A stretch of DNA of 64,000 bases from Yersinia aleksiciae (lineage in GTDB: Bacteria > Pseudomonadota > Gammaproteobacteria > Enterobacterales > Enterobacteriaceae): the NCBI RefSeq assembly GCF_001047675.1, contig NZ_CP011975.1:3326073-3390072 (forward strand), in the 5' to 3' direction. The first letter of the stretch is position 1, and every line of letters begins with the position of its first letter. The translations under genes were made by a program, and so were the position numbers. Positions 1 through 10,110 of the stretch are shown here, piece by piece. The notes under the pieces are model-generated. The model had not been told where the DNA came from. It made no database searches and worked only from the letters and a program-made list of their open reading frames with translations.

Positions 1-1046
1 TAGTCATCGCCATTTGTACCCTTGGCTGTTGTGCCGATTTCAAAATTACGAAGCCAGTTAATGCGGGGCGCACTCCCACTCATGTTTTCTTTGACTAACT
101 CAAGAGTTTTCCGTTCATTAACAGTGAATGTGATTTCATCAAACTGATAATTTGATTGATGCAGTTTTTGCCATAAGGCCACTATATTTTCTCTGTTTCC
201 TGTGGTTTTTTGATAATATTCTTCTATATCTACGGATGTGATGTTTTTTATTGCCTCTGAAATGACGGGTAATTCAGATATTACTGTATTGGTGCTGGCA
301 TCAAGTGAAGGTGATGTCTCAATCGTAGTCGGCTCTTTCGCCACGGTAGCATCTTCATTATTATACCCCTCCCCATGACTCACTATTGGAGCCTCGATTG
401 GCTGCGATATTTCATCAAGGTTTGTATCCGGGCCATAAGAGAGCCGCAAGGCGGCAATATCATTAACTGAAAAGTATTCTGAGTCCTTATTGTTGAAGTT
501 TCTGCTTTGGTTACTCATCACTGTTGAGCGTCCATAGCCATCATTTTCCAAGTGAATAAGCCCCAGTGCATGTCCAATTTCGTGGGCTACCAGCCCTTTA
601 CTGTATTCACGATTACGCTGAATTGTTACCACACTGTGTTCGCGATTATTTTCACTGAGCTGAAGGGTAAGCCCTATATTTGATATTCTATTTCTATATG
701 GTTGGTTATTGTCATAAGTAAGAAAATGTAAGTTACTTTGGGTTGGATCTTCTATCTCACGAAACGCTAGCCCAATATTTTTTGCAAGACTGGTCAATAT
801 TTCCTTTACAATTCTTTTTAATGATTCACTAGCCTCAGTTAATGATATATCTGAATAATTTTTTCTATCGACATCAGTGATATCAGTTGAAAGGTCATGA
901 TCGAATTTTCCAAAATAATCAAGGATATTTGTTGGTGAGGTTTTATCAAAAGAGTAATAAAGCACTCTTTCTTCGGTCGGGTTTTTTGACCACTTATATT
1001 GATATTTATTTATTTGCTTTATGATATTTTCATTTGTATCACTCAT
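1..1046 (-). CDS. Secreted zinc metalloprotease, metzincin/serralysin-like, 3' part cut by window edge
   Basis: Reading leftward from ATG at 1046 the frame stays open to base 1, giving 348 residues without a stop. Residues 155-165 read HEIGHALGLIH, the HExxHxxGxxH zinc site of metzincins, followed by a Met-turn-like STVMSN about a dozen residues later. Near the left edge the protein reads GTNGDD, which resembles the start of glycine/aspartate RTX repeats. There is no N-terminal signal peptide, as in serralysins exported by type I secretion. The family is peptidase M10, presumably acting on proteins outside the cell. It is a lone gene downstream of gltL on the same strand, where E. coli has a different gene. 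The coding is AT-rich compared with gltL. Substrate and exporter are unknown. The true 3' end lies outside the window. Confidence 0.8.
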   Translation of the reverse strand, partial: MSDTNENIIKQINKYQYKWSKNPTEERVLYYSFDKTSPTNILDYFGKFDHDLSTDITDVDRKNYSDISLTEASESLKRIVKEILTSLAKNIGLAFREIEDPTQSNLHFLTYDNNQPYRNRISNIGLTLQLSENNREHSVVTIQRNREYSKGLVAHEIGHALGLIHLENDGYGRSTVMSNQSRNFNNKDSEYFSVNDIAALRLSYGPDTNLDEISQPIEAPIVSHGEGYNNEDATVAKEPTTIETSPSLDASTNTVISELPVISEAIKNITSVDIEEYYQKTTGNRENIVALWQKLHQSNYQFDEITFTVNERKTLELVKENMSGSAPRINWLRNFEIGTTAKGTNGDD

Positions 1047-1290
1047 GTAATAACCTTATTGATTTAAGTGTAATATATATCCAACATGATTAGTTATGTA
1101 TCCCATTCGTTTTTATCATGAGATGCATGACAAGTGATTTATATCACGGGATAATTATTTTATTTCTTATAAATAATTACCTGTAGTTATAGGGTAAGTT
1201 ATTTTTTTTGAAGTGTGAATATGAAATTAATACTATTAATCAGATGGGCAACCTATCCATAAATGGATAGGTTGTTATGCTATTATTTAA

Positions 1291-2019
1291 TTAATGCAGA
1301 ATTTTTGCTAGGAAGTCTTTGGCACGATCAGATTTAGGATTGTTAAAGAAATCATCTTTGTTGCTGTCTTCGACGATTTTCCCCTCATCCATAAAGATAA
1401 CCCGGTTAGCCACTTTACGGGCAAAGCCCATTTCGTGGGTCACCACCATCATGGTCATCCCTTCCAGCGCCAGCTTGACCATGACATCCAGCACTTCATT
1501 GATCATTTCCGGATCAAGGGCTGAAGTGGGTTCGTCAAACAGCATTGCGATGGGGTCCATACAGAGTGCGCGAGCGATAGCCACACGTTGCTGTTGACCG
1601 CCAGATAACTGAGAGGGGAATTTATCAGCGTGAGTCGTCAGGCCGACGCGCTCCAACAATTTCAAGCCCTTTTCACGCGCTGCTGCTTTATCGCGCCCCA
1701 ACACTTTGATTTGCGCCAGTGTCAGGTTCTCAATGATCGACAGGTGTGGGAAGAGTTCGAAATGCTGGAACACCATGCCCACTTTGGAACGCAACTGTGC
1801 CAGATTGGTCCCTTTATCATTCACGCCAATGCCATTAACAGTAATGCTGCCTTTTTGAATAGGTTCCAGCCCGTTAACGGTTTTGATTAAGGTTGATTTA
1901 CCTGAGCCCGAAGGGCCGCAAACGACCACGACCTCACCTTTTTTAACTTCGGTGGTGCAGTCAGACAGCACCTGAAAGTGGCCGTACCACTTAGAAACAT
2001 TTTTCAGGGAAATCATCAA
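1291..2019 (-). CDS. gltL: Glutamate/aspartate ABC transporter ATP-binding protein GltL
   Basis: This 242-residue ATPase powers glutamate/aspartate import at the inner membrane. The Walker A motif GPSGSGKST lies near residue 35, the ABC signature LSGGQQQR near 138 and the Walker B/switch region [10 protein letters not shown] near 160, followed by a conserved histidine in VTHEMGF. Its length matches polar amino-acid ABC ATPases. The start overlaps the end of gltK by four bases (ATGA), so the two are translationally coupled. It is the last gene of gltIJKL. The assignment rests on sequence plus the complete operon around it. Confidence 0.95.
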   Translation of the reverse strand: MMISLKNVSKWYGHFQVLSDCTTEVKKGEVVVVCGPSGSGKSTLIKTVNGLEPIQKGSITVNGIGVNDKGTNLAQLRSKVGMVFQHFELFPHLSIIENLTLAQIKVLGRDKAAAREKGLKLLERVGLTTHADKFPSQLSGGQQQRVAIARALCMDPIAMLFDEPTSALDPEMINEVLDVMVKLALEGMTMMVVTHEMGFARKVANRVIFMDEGKIVEDSNKDDFFNNPKSDRAKDFLAKILH

Positions 2020-2690
2020 ACAGTCCTTTTCTTCAAATAGTTAACCAGCATCGACGCGGCAATACTGATAACGAAATAAACTAAACCGGCAAACAGCACC
2101 ATTTCGACCCGAGTACCGTCCCGCTCGCCAATGTTGGTGGCGGTGCGGAAGAAATCGGCCAGGCTAAGGACATACACCAGTGATGTATCCTGAAATAACA
2201 CTATCCCCTGAGTTAACAGCAGCGGCACCATGGCGCGAAAAGCTTGTGGCAGGATAACCAATCTCATCGACTGGCCTTGTGTCATGCCCAACGCCAGAGC
2301 GGCAGAAGATTGCCCACGGGAGATGCTTTGGATCCCGGCGCGGATAATTTCTGAGTAATAGGCCGCTTCAAACAGCGAAAAGGCTACCATGGCGGAGATT
2401 AACCGAATATCAGTTTTTGGTGATAAGCCCAGCACATTTTGTAATAAGCTCGGGACCACCAGATAGAACCACAGCAGTACCATAACCAACGGAATAGAGC
2501 GGAACACGTTGACATAGACGGTCGCAAACCAACTGATGGCTTTAATCGGTGACAGGCGCATCACTGCCAGAATTGTTCCCCAGATAATCCCAAACACGAT
2601 AGCGGTAATGGTTATCTTGGCGGTAACAACCAAGCCTTGCAGCAGGTAAGGAATGCTGGGGCCGATAGAACTCCAATCAAATTCGTACAT
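2016..2690 (-). CDS. gltK: Glutamate/aspartate ABC transporter permease GltK
   Basis: An inner-membrane permease of 224 residues with about five hydrophobic segments. It carries the polar amino-acid permease signature around [20 protein letters not shown] (residues about 129-148), where the ATPase docks. It pairs with GltJ to form the channel of the GltIJKL importer. The start codon overlaps the last base of gltJ (position 2690) and its end overlaps gltL, as expected for stoichiometric subunits of one operon. Length and position match the E. coli orthologue. Confidence 0.94.
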   Translation of the reverse strand: MYEFDWSSIGPSIPYLLQGLVVTAKITITAIVFGIIWGTILAVMRLSPIKAISWFATVYVNVFRSIPLVMVLLWFYLVVPSLLQNVLGLSPKTDIRLISAMVAFSLFEAAYYSEIIRAGIQSISRGQSSAALALGMTQGQSMRLVILPQAFRAMVPLLLTQGIVLFQDTSLVYVLSLADFFRTATNIGERDGTRVEMVLFAGLVYFVISIAASMLVNYLKKRTV

Positions 2691-3430
2691 TATTTACTCC
2701 CCAGATTGCCGGGTAACTGCACTTTCTTCTCAACTAATCGCATTACCAACATGATCACGGCGTTGATCAGCACATAACCAAGAGTGATGGCGGTAAAGGA
2801 TTCATAAGCGTGAGCTGAATAATCCAGCAATTTACCCGCTTGTGCCGCCATATCCACTAGGCCGATTGTTGAGGCAATCGCTGAGTTTTTAACCAGGTTA
2901 ACCATTTCTGAGGTCATCGGGGGAATAATCACCCGGTAAGCATTAGGCAGTAAAACATAGCGATAAGTCTGTGGCAGGGTTAACCCCATTGCCAGACCGG
3001 CCGCTTTCTGGCCACGAGGCAGTGATTGAATCCCTGCGCGTACCTGTTCGCAAACCCGGGCCGCAGTAAATAAGCCAAGGCAGATCACGGAGGAGAGGAA
3101 GAACTGTATATTTGGATCCAACTCACTTTTAAACCACATGCCAATATCAACCGGCAACAGTTCAGGGACCACCAGATACCAGGTAAAGAATTGTACAATC
3201 AGGGGGACGTTACGAAATAGTTCAACGTAACAGGTGCCTATTCCTGACAGAATTCGATTGGGCACGGTTCTTAAAATGCCAAACAGTGAGCCAATGAAGA
3301 AAGCGATCACCCAAGCGCACAGTGACAACGCGACGGTGACTTGAAAGCCGGACCAAATCCAGCCGAGATAGGTGGTATTGCCGAAAGGGGCAGCTTGCAA
3401 GAAAATGCCCCAGTTCCAGTCTATTGACAT
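2690..3430 (-). CDS. gltJ: Glutamate/aspartate ABC transporter permease GltJ
   Basis: The second permease of the glutamate/aspartate importer, 246 residues, with hydrophobic segments from about residue 25 onward. The conserved ATPase-contact loop contains [20 protein letters not shown] near residue 145. An AAGGGAG Shine-Dalgarno element precedes the ATG at 3430, and this good site suits reinitiation after the gltI/gltJ spacer. A strong terminator-like hairpin lies just upstream (3509-3543), so the permease genes may be expressed less than gltI. Confidence 0.94.
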   Translation of the reverse strand: MSIDWNWGIFLQAAPFGNTTYLGWIWSGFQVTVALSLCAWVIAFFIGSLFGILRTVPNRILSGIGTCYVELFRNVPLIVQFFTWYLVVPELLPVDIGMWFKSELDPNIQFFLSSVICLGLFTAARVCEQVRAGIQSLPRGQKAAGLAMGLTLPQTYRYVLLPNAYRVIIPPMTSEMVNLVKNSAIASTIGLVDMAAQAGKLLDYSAHAYESFTAITLGYVLINAVIMLVMRLVEKKVQLPGNLGSK

Positions 3431-3508
3431 AACGAACTCCCTTAAAAGGATGGATAAGCCATCCTGATGACTGATGATTCACTGCGTTGCGGCCTTCCGA
3501 GGGTGAAC

Positions 3509-3543
3509 AAAAAAATGCGGAGTGGGGAACGGCCACCCCGCAT
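3509..3543 (-). terminator. Intrinsic terminator in the gltI-gltJ spacer
   Basis: On the minus strand a 10-bp stem with one mismatch (ATGCGG-x-GTGG / CCAC-x-CCGCAT) is followed by a run of seven T. It lies between gltI and gltJ inside the operon, so it should partially end transcription after gltI. That fits the higher need for binding protein than for permease. Confidence 0.8.
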
Positions 3544-3660
3544 CAAATTAGCCCAATCGGTCCATCATCAATCAGTAGGGCAGGTAGCACCCGCCCTGAT
3601 TATTATTGTTAGTTCAATGCTTTATCGTTAGGTGCTTTGAACAGCGCCTTCATTTCATCA
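3509..3660 (-). ncRNA. sroC: SroC-like sRNA from the gltI 3' end (approximate 5' end)
   Basis: In E. coli and Salmonella the gltI-gltJ spacer yields SroC, an RNA that ends at a terminator between the genes and sponges the sRNA GcvB. Here the same spacer holds an intrinsic terminator on the minus strand: ATGCGG and GTGG pair with CCAC and CCGCAT around a short loop, followed by seven T residues ending at 3509. The 5' end is not visible from sequence and is set by analogy to the roughly 160-nt length. Position and terminator are seen; the identity is inferred. Confidence 0.5.
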
Positions 3661-4538
3661 GACAGTGAGAAATTCAGGTTAAGATTTTTAGGTGGAATTG
3701 GGTTTTTGAACCAGCGGTCAAATGACTTCTCAGCCACGCCAGAAGTTTGTGCGGTGGCGATGGTTTCATCCAATAGTGCTTTAAATGCTGGGTCGTTTTT
3801 ACGCAGCATACAGCCGTAAGCTTCCTGAGATTGTGCCGTACCGACGATATCCCATTGGTCTGGTTTTTTGGCTTTTGCACGTTCGCCCGCTAACAGCGCA
3901 TCATCCATCATAAAGGCAACTGCGCGGCCACTTTCCAATGTGCGGAAAGAGTCACCGTGGTCTTTAGCGCTGATGATGCGCATATTCAATTTGTCTTTTT
4001 CATTCAGCTTATTCAGCAGAACTTCAGATGTGGTACCCGATGTAACGACAACAGTTTTACCTGCCAAGTCTTTGAAATCTTTTACTTCAGAACCTTTTTT
4101 GGTCAGCAAACGGGTGCCGACGACAAAAATGGTGTTAGAGAACGAAGCCTGTTGCTGACGTTCCAGATTATTGGTGGTAGAACCACACTCAAAATCAAAG
4201 GTGCCATTTTGCAGTAATGGAATACGGTTCTGTGAAGTGATCGGAATCAGTTTTACCTGTAAATCAGGTGCGTTAAGTTTTTTCTTAACCGCATCAACGA
4301 TCAGATCAGAATAATCTTGTGCATAACCAACCACTTTCTGCTGATTATCATAATAAGAGAATGGAACAGAAGACTCACGGTGGCCTACCACGATAACGCC
4401 GCTGTCTTTAATCTTCTTCAGAGTATCAACTGAGGCTTCCGCTTTCGCTGCGGGTTGTGCTGCCGCTTCTTCTGCTTGGGCTACGCTACTTGCCATCCCA
4501 GCTAACAGTAGCGCTAACGCCAATTTACGCATATGCAT
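3609..4538 (-). CDS. gltI: Glutamate/aspartate periplasmic binding protein GltI
   Basis: A solute-binding protein of 309 residues. It has a signal peptide (basic MHMRK, then a hydrophobic core, cleavage near AQAEE at residues 21-25) and the SBP_bac_3 fold typical of polar amino-acid importers. It captures glutamate/aspartate in the periplasm and delivers it to GltJK. The ATG at 4538 has AAGGAG seven bases upstream, which favours it over the ATG two codons later. The leader contains a C/A-rich stretch typical of GcvB targets. It is slightly longer than the E. coli protein because of an alanine-rich segment after the signal peptide. Confidence 0.94.
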   Translation of the reverse strand: MHMRKLALALLLAGMASSVAQAEEAAAQPAAKAEASVDTLKKIKDSGVIVVGHRESSVPFSYYDNQQKVVGYAQDYSDLIVDAVKKKLNAPDLQVKLIPITSQNRIPLLQNGTFDFECGSTTNNLERQQQASFSNTIFVVGTRLLTKKGSEVKDFKDLAGKTVVVTSGTTSEVLLNKLNEKDKLNMRIISAKDHGDSFRTLESGRAVAFMMDDALLAGERAKAKKPDQWDIVGTAQSQEAYGCMLRKNDPAFKALLDETIATAQTSGVAEKSFDRWFKNPIPPKNLNLNFSLSDEMKALFKAPNDKALN

Positions 4539-5110
4539 GGTCCAACTCCTTTGCTGTTGTTTTATTACTTAATGTTGTGTTTAAAAACAATGTCATACAA
4601 AAAATGTCGTACAAAAAAACAGTGCTCAGCTCAATGTTGTTAGACGAAAAATCGGTTTGTTTCGTTTTGGCGGTCCAACCACCGATGTTTTGTTGGCTAA
4701 CACTCGGTTTTCGCTGTTACTTGTATCAGATTATCTTTAAAAAATAGCAAATTGTTATGTGAATGATGAATAAATGTTTGTTTTTTGAGACGTAAATCGC
4801 ACCAAATAGAGGCAATAAAACACCCGTGCACTTTGATGGTGCGTGATACGCCCTATAAATGTGCGGGCGAAAAACCGCGATCCTTTATTCGAAACTACCC
4901 TTTGCGTGCCTACTGCGGCAATACCCTACAATAGCTAAATGATTGACGGGTACTTACAGATAGTTAACACATTATGATTAAAAACAATGCAAGGTCTGTG
5001 CCAGTCGCGGGGTAACAAGGAGGGTAAAGCCCTGCTAATTGAGGGCCATAGGCGATAACTCGGGGAAGAGGTAATGAGACAGTGTTCAGATGGCGACGTC
5101 TGACTGCGGG
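4539..5110. other. Gene-free stretch upstream of gltI
   Basis: About 570 bases separate gltI from the flavoprotein gene. The first 250 are AT-rich and should contain the gltI promoter and leader. I see two copies of a short motif, TGTCATACAAAAA and TGTCGTACAAAAA, near 4590-4616. No credible reading frame or RNA gene is visible in the remainder. Confidence 0.5.
4573..4582 (-). promoter_or_regulatory. Putative GcvB sRNA target site in the gltI leader
   Basis: On the minus strand the leader reads AAACACAACA about 35 nt before the gltI start. This is complementary to the G/U-rich R1 region of GcvB as I recall it. gltI is an established GcvB target through such a C/A-rich element in Salmonella. 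The match is short and gcvB itself is outside the window. Confidence 0.5.
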
Positions 5111-5713
5111 TCAGCTTAACTGATGATTATTGAGTGCCAGATGGGCCTTAAAGACGTCTAATGCCGTTGGAACGTCTTCTTTCCCCACATGTTTCTCAGG
5201 ATTCCACAGGTCGGCAAAGGTAATCGCGCGGCCACAATGGATAAATACTTCATCCACTTCAATCACGAATACACTGCGGGCAGGGTGGCCGTTTTGGCTG
5301 AAACGCTCACAAAGCGCCGGATCAACCGAAATCTTTGCGCGGCCATTCACCCGAAAACCTTCAGTCCAGCCAGGGATCAGGAACAAGATACCGATAAACG
5401 GGTTATGCAGCAGATTGCGGATGCCATCAAGGCGATTATTTCCCGGACGGTCTGGCAACAGCAAGGTTTTGCTATCCTGCACATGGATAAAACCCGGTTC
5501 TCCGCCTTTTGGCGAGCAGTCTATCCCGTTGGCGCCCAGTGTACCCAGCACCGCAAAAGGTGCTGCGGCGATCAGCTTTTTGGCGTAATCATCAATGTGA
5601 TCAATCTGTTTCTTCAACACATTTTGGTTCGGGGGGGCGTAATGCTCATTTAATTGCGCTTCGGTGGTGAGGATAAATTCAGGATTCAGTGACATAAGGC
5701 TCTCAATTTTCAC
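5111..5713 (-). CDS. Pyridoxamine 5'-phosphate oxidase-family FMN-binding protein
   Basis: A protein of 200 residues with the split-barrel flavin fold. The block FAVLGTLGANGIDCSPKGG (about residues 54-72) followed by the GNNRLDGIRNLL segment resembles the MSMEG_1061-type PPOX flavoprotein group. A redox role is likely, but the substrate is unknown. The frame opens with GTG at 5713; an internal ATG (MSLNPEF) at 5695 is an equally plausible start. It stands alone between gltI and lnt and is not part of the E. coli order here, so it is an accessory gene. It lacks obvious membrane or export signals. Confidence 0.75.
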   Translation of the reverse strand: MKIESLMSLNPEFILTTEAQLNEHYAPPNQNVLKKQIDHIDDYAKKLIAAAPFAVLGTLGANGIDCSPKGGEPGFIHVQDSKTLLLPDRPGNNRLDGIRNLLHNPFIGILFLIPGWTEGFRVNGRAKISVDPALCERFSQNGHPARSVFVIEVDEVFIHCGRAITFADLWNPEKHVGKEDVPTALDVFKAHLALNNHQLS

Positions 5714-5807
5714 GTGCTTACCCTTTGTTCTTGGGGCTACTAAGGGTAAGCAAATCGTGATTCTTTTGCTTACACCCCAGCAACGCCAATTTTTTAGGGT
5801 ATATCGA

Positions 5808-7355
5808 TTATTTTTTATCAGTTCGGCAACGGGTAGCGCGATACAGCGTTAATGCACCAAGAACCAGTGTGATGATCCACATCGGCCATGAGCCAAAACG
5901 GGCGTAAGGTGTGACACCGGTCGTTGGTGTGACTTTAACTTCAAGTACCTGCTGAGTGAATTGCGGGATCTGCGCCAGCACTTCACCCATCGGGCCAACT
6001 GCCGCAGTAATGCCATTATTGGTGCTGCGCAGCAAAGGACGACCCAATTCCAGTGCACGCATACGTGCCATCTGGAAATGCTGCCAAGGCCCGATAGAGT
6101 GGCCGAACCATGCATCGTTTGAGATAGTCAGCAGGAAGTTGGTATCAGGGTTAAAGTTATCCCTTACCTGTTGACCCAAAACGATTTCATAGCAGATGGC
6201 GGCTGTCAGATTAAATCCAGCCACATTAAGCTGTGGTTGTACGTAACCCCCACGACTAAATGATGACATCGGTAAATCAAAGAATGGAGCCAGCGGGCGC
6301 AGCAGGGACTCGAGCGGCACAAACTCCCCAAAGGGAACCAAGTGATGCTTACTGTAACGGTTCTGAGTCGGATATTGGTAGGGCTCTTTTCCACCCAACA
6401 CAATGATGCTGTTAAAGAAGTGATACCCCTGCCCTTCAGGGCGACGCTGAGCATCAACAATCCCGGTAATCAGGCTACTGTGATTTGCTCGCATCAGGCT
6501 ATCGACCATGGTCAGGAAAGGAGCTTGATCGGTTTCAATATCAGGAATGGCAGATTCCGGCCAGATGATAATGGGGGCTTTCCCCATGAACGGGCGGGTT
6601 TCATCCATATAAATTTGCAGCGTGGTCAGCAGGACTTTTGGGTCCCACTTCATTGACTGCGCAATGTTACCTTGTACCATCGCAATATTGACTGCGCGTT
6701 CAGGCTCTGGTGTGAACCAATGCAACTGGCGCAGTGGCCATGGCAGTAATAACAGCGCCAGCGCGACAACAGCAGCAATAATACGGCGTTGATAACAGGC
6801 ATAGACCAGTAACCCACTGATTGTCATCAATATAAAGGTTACGCCATCAACACCGAGAATCGGCGCGATACCCCGCAGTGGGCCATTAATCTGGCTGTAA
6901 CCAAATTGCAGCCACGGAAAGCCGGTCAATACCCAGCCGCGTAGGAATTCAGTCAGCTGCCACACGACTGGTGCGGCAATTGCCAGCCGCCACCAGGTCG
7001 ATTTTGGGCAAATTCGCGCTAATACACCGGCAAACAGCATGGTGTAAAGTGACAGATAGGCCGCCAGTAACACCACCAGGAAGATATTGATTGCCGTCGG
7101 CATGCCACCAAATTCGGAAATACTGACATACACCCAGTTAATACCGGTGCCGAACTGCCCCATCCCCCAACAAAAGCCAATAAACGCGGCTTGTTTGGTG
7201 CTGCGATTTAGTGTCAGGCTGAGTAAGCCAAATAGCGAAACGATAGCCGCAGGCCAGTGATCGAATGGCGAATAGGCCAGCGTACCGCAGGCGCCAAAAA
7301 ATAGCGCCAGTAGGGCGCGAACCCACTGGCGTTGAAGGTATGAAGCGATAGGCAT
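5808..7355 (-). CDS. lnt: Apolipoprotein N-acyltransferase Lnt
   Basis: Lnt adds the third acyl chain to the N-terminal cysteine of lipoproteins on the periplasmic face of the inner membrane. Several N-terminal membrane helices lead into a nitrilase-like domain. The catalytic glutamate lies in WPESAIPD, the lysine in the middle of the domain and the cysteine in AAICYEIV. The frame can be extended to 7394, but the start at 7355 ([10 protein letters not shown]) gives 515 residues, close to the E. coli length, and avoids overlapping corC. It is the distal gene of ybeZ-ybeY-corC-lnt. Confidence 0.95.
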   Translation of the reverse strand: MPIASYLQRQWVRALLALFFGACGTLAYSPFDHWPAAIVSLFGLLSLTLNRSTKQAAFIGFCWGMGQFGTGINWVYVSISEFGGMPTAINIFLVVLLAAYLSLYTMLFAGVLARICPKSTWWRLAIAAPVVWQLTEFLRGWVLTGFPWLQFGYSQINGPLRGIAPILGVDGVTFILMTISGLLVYACYQRRIIAAVVALALLLLPWPLRQLHWFTPEPERAVNIAMVQGNIAQSMKWDPKVLLTTLQIYMDETRPFMGKAPIIIWPESAIPDIETDQAPFLTMVDSLMRANHSSLITGIVDAQRRPEGQGYHFFNSIIVLGGKEPYQYPTQNRYSKHHLVPFGEFVPLESLLRPLAPFFDLPMSSFSRGGYVQPQLNVAGFNLTAAICYEIVLGQQVRDNFNPDTNFLLTISNDAWFGHSIGPWQHFQMARMRALELGRPLLRSTNNGITAAVGPMGEVLAQIPQFTQQVLEVKVTPTTGVTPYARFGSWPMWIITLVLGALTLYRATRCRTDKK

Positions 7356-7362
7356 CGAGGAT

Positions 7363-8241
7363 TTATTCTTCCAGTTTGGGTTGCGGAGCATCATCCGGGA
7401 TTTTTACGTGAACTTGAATGATACGTCGGCTATCCGCCATGGCAACTTTAAATAAGTAACCTTCAATTTCAATGGTTTCACCTCGGGAAGGTAAGTGGCC
7501 AAAAGCTTGCATGACCAAGCCACCGATGGTGTCCACTTCATCGTCGCTGAAATGGGTGTTGAACACTTCATTGAAATCTTCAATTTGGGTCAGTGCACGA
7601 ATCGTATAGGTGTGCCGACTGAGTTGACGGACATCTCTGTCTTCTTCATCATCATACTCATCTTCTATCTCGCCAACGATCAGCTCAAGAATATCTTCAA
7701 TGGTCACCAGCCCTGAAACGCCACCAAACTCATCAATGACTATGGCCATATGATAGCGTTGAGAACGGAACTCCTTCAGCATCCGATCGACACGCTTACT
7801 CTCTGGCACCACAATCGCCGGCCGTAAGACTTTATCAATGCTGAATGGCTCGGAATCTGTGCGCATAAACGGCAGCAGGTCCTTGGCCATCAGGATACCT
7901 TCAATGTGATCTTTGTCTTCGCTGATCACCGGAAAGCGGGAGTGAGCAGATTCAATAATCACATCCAGACACTCATCCAGCGTTTGATTACGCTTTAGTG
8001 TGACCATCTGAGAACGGGGGATCATGATGTCCCGCACGCGCTGCTCGGCGATATCCATCACGCCTTCCAGCATGTCTCGGGTATCGGGATCGATCAGATC
8101 GTTTTGTTCAGAATCACGGATAAGCTCTACCAGATCGCCGCGGTTTTTAGGTTCACCGTGGAATAACTGGTTAAGGATAAGAGTAAAGAACCCTTTCTTG
8201 GGACTGGGGCTATCATTGTTTTGTGAGTGGTCGTCGCTCAT
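7363..8241 (-). CDS. corC: CorC (YbeX), CBS-domain protein linked to Mg/Co efflux
   Basis: This 292-residue protein has two CBS domains (about residues 70-190, with IPRSQMVTL and the [18 protein letters not shown] region) and a C-terminal CorC/HlyC domain. It has no transmembrane segment. In Salmonella CorC is tied to magnesium and cobalt efflux with CorA. More recent work on ybeX links it to ribosome metabolism, which fits the neighbour ybeY. Seven bases separate it from lnt. The assignment is firm; the molecular role is less settled. Confidence 0.93.
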   Translation of the reverse strand: MSDDHSQNNDSPSPKKGFFTLILNQLFHGEPKNRGDLVELIRDSEQNDLIDPDTRDMLEGVMDIAEQRVRDIMIPRSQMVTLKRNQTLDECLDVIIESAHSRFPVISEDKDHIEGILMAKDLLPFMRTDSEPFSIDKVLRPAIVVPESKRVDRMLKEFRSQRYHMAIVIDEFGGVSGLVTIEDILELIVGEIEDEYDDEEDRDVRQLSRHTYTIRALTQIEDFNEVFNTHFSDDEVDTIGGLVMQAFGHLPSRGETIEIEGYLFKVAMADSRRIIQVHVKIPDDAPQPKLEE

Positions 8242-8312
8242 GGCGTTTTAGTTAAGTTTACCCATATTAGTGATCATTATTTCAGCAGCGGTAAATTCAC
8301 GCTGCTGACGGT

Positions 8313-8786
8313 TTATTCGGGGTCTTTCTCTGAAATATAGGGATCTGGGTAACCCAGACTCTGCATAATTTCAGTCTCAATCGACTCCATTTCTTCTGCT
8401 TCATCATCAACGATGTGGTCATACCCTAGCAGATGGAGACTGCCGTGAACAACCATATGCGCCCAATGAGCAAATAGTGCTTTCTCTTGCTCGGTAGCTT
8501 CCTGCTCAACTACCTGCCGACAAATGATTAAATCACCCAATAATGGCAGTTCAATTTCAGGTGGGGCCTCAAAAGGAAAAGACAACACATTGGTCGATTT
8601 ATCTTTGCCACGATAGGTCAGATTCAACTCATGACTTTCTGCTTCATCCACCAAGCGGATGGTGACTTCGGCGACTTCCTGAAACTGAGGTAATACCGCT
8701 TCCAGCCACCGCTGAAAATCGGCTTCTGTGGGTAAACCCTGGCTATCGGCGCAGGCAATTTGTAAATCGAGTATAACTTGGCTCAC
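8313..8786 (-). CDS. ybeY: Endoribonuclease YbeY (16S rRNA maturation)
   Basis: The 157-residue protein carries the zinc-binding motif [11 protein letters not shown] (about residues 114-124), diagnostic for the UPF0054/YbeY family. YbeY is a single-strand endoribonuclease needed for 16S rRNA 3'-end processing and late 70S ribosome quality control. Its start overlaps the end of ybeZ by four bases, so the pair is coupled. The 70-base gap to corC holds no gene. Confidence 0.96.
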   Translation of the reverse strand: MSQVILDLQIACADSQGLPTEADFQRWLEAVLPQFQEVAEVTIRLVDEAESHELNLTYRGKDKSTNVLSFPFEAPPEIELPLLGDLIICRQVVEQEATEQEKALFAHWAHMVVHGSLHLLGYDHIVDDEAEEMESIETEIMQSLGYPDPYISEKDPE

Positions 8787-9856
8787 GGAGCCTCCTGCTC
8801 AGACGGGGTATGATTTTCCCGCTTACGTTGTTCGGCAATGGCATCTTTGCGTTTTTGTTCCGCAGCTTCCCAAGCTTCATAGGCGATAACCACCTGTGCG
8901 ACCACGGGATGGCGCACCACATCTTCACTATGGAAGAAGTTAAAGCTCAGCTCTTCTACCCCAGACAGCACCTCAATGGCGTGGCTTAAGCCAGATTTCT
9001 GGTGGCGTGGCAGGTCAGTTTGCGTGATATCACCGGTAATCACCGCCTTGGAGTTGAAGCCCATACGGGTCAGGAACATTTTCATCTGTTCGATGGTGGT
9101 GTTCTGGCTCTCATCCAAAATGATAAATGCATCATTCAGGGTACGACCCCGCATATAGGCCAGCGGCGCGACTTCAATCACGTTGCGCTCAATCAGTTTT
9201 TCAACCCGCTCGAAGCCCAGCATTTCAAACAGGGCGTCATACAGTGGGCGCAGATAAGGGTCAACTTTCTGGCTCAGGTCACCGGGCAAGAAGCCAAGCT
9301 TTTCGCCTGCTTCAACCGCAGGACGGGTTAGCAAGATACGTCGTACATTCTGGCGCTCTAGCGCATCCACTGCGGCAGCAACCGCCAGGTAGGTTTTACC
9401 CGTACCGGCTGGGCCAATGCCAAAGGTGATATCGTGATCGAGAATATTGGCGATGTACTGCGCCTGATTGGGTGTGCGCGGTTTGACCATCCCACGTTTG
9501 GTTCGGATGTTCACGGCCTTACCGTAATCCGGCACACTTTCGGCGGTTTGCTCCAGAACGCGGCTCTCTTTCACCGCGAGGTGGATATCTTCTGGCGAGA
9601 TATCTGGGATCACTCCGCGAATTGGGGCGGTATCGACATACAGATGGCGCAGGATATCTGCCGCTGCAACTACGCAGATATTCTTACCGACTAACTTAAA
9701 GCGGTTATCTCGGCGATTAATTTCGATCCCTAATCGGCGCTCCAACTGCTTAATGTTGTCATCAAAAGGACCGCACAAACTCAGCAGACGCTGATTATCG
9801 GCGGGTTCCAGCAAGATTTCTTGTGTCACTACGTGCAAACTGTTTCTCTGAGTCAC
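8783..9856 (-). CDS. ybeZ: PhoH-like ATPase YbeZ
   Basis: A PhoH-family ATPase of 357 residues. Walker A is GPAGTGKT near residue 146, and the DEXX-like Walker B motif is FIILDESQN near 250. A basic, glutamine-rich C-terminal tail ([14 protein letters not shown]) may contact RNA or ribosomes. It is the first gene of ybeZ-ybeY-corC-lnt and works with YbeY in RNA/ribosome metabolism. The exact ATP-driven activity is not settled. Heat-shock control is known in E. coli; I did not identify a sigma-32 promoter here. Confidence 0.93.
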   Translation of the reverse strand: MTQRNSLHVVTQEILLEPADNQRLLSLCGPFDDNIKQLERRLGIEINRRDNRFKLVGKNICVVAAADILRHLYVDTAPIRGVIPDISPEDIHLAVKESRVLEQTAESVPDYGKAVNIRTKRGMVKPRTPNQAQYIANILDHDITFGIGPAGTGKTYLAVAAAVDALERQNVRRILLTRPAVEAGEKLGFLPGDLSQKVDPYLRPLYDALFEMLGFERVEKLIERNVIEVAPLAYMRGRTLNDAFIILDESQNTTIEQMKMFLTRMGFNSKAVITGDITQTDLPRHQKSGLSHAIEVLSGVEELSFNFFHSEDVVRHPVVAQVVIAYEAWEAAEQKRKDAIAEQRKRENHTPSEQEAP

Positions 9857-10080
9857 TGCGTTCCTCTGGGTGTATCATTTATCGATATGACGTCAATCAT
9901 ACATGCCATTTAATAATTATTCATGGTACACGACGCAGACGCAAGTTTACGGCTTTCTGTATCTATTCAAATAGCGACTGCTGAGCGGTGCAACTTAAAA
10001 AGTCAGAATCTGCGCAGCGTCACGCTAAAATAAAATAGGCACTGACCTTGCAGCGCCTACTTTTGCGAGTTAGCTCGAAC

Positions 10081-10110
10081 AATTCGGTATCAGAGAATTC
10101 GGTATCAGGG
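10081..10110. repeat. 15-bp direct duplication at the miaB 3' end
   Basis: Two adjacent 15-base copies beginning AATTCGGTATCAG differ at one position. The miaB stop codon (10105-10107 on the minus strand) lies within the second copy, so the duplication spans the end of the gene and the following spacer. It looks like replication slippage. Confidence 0.7.
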
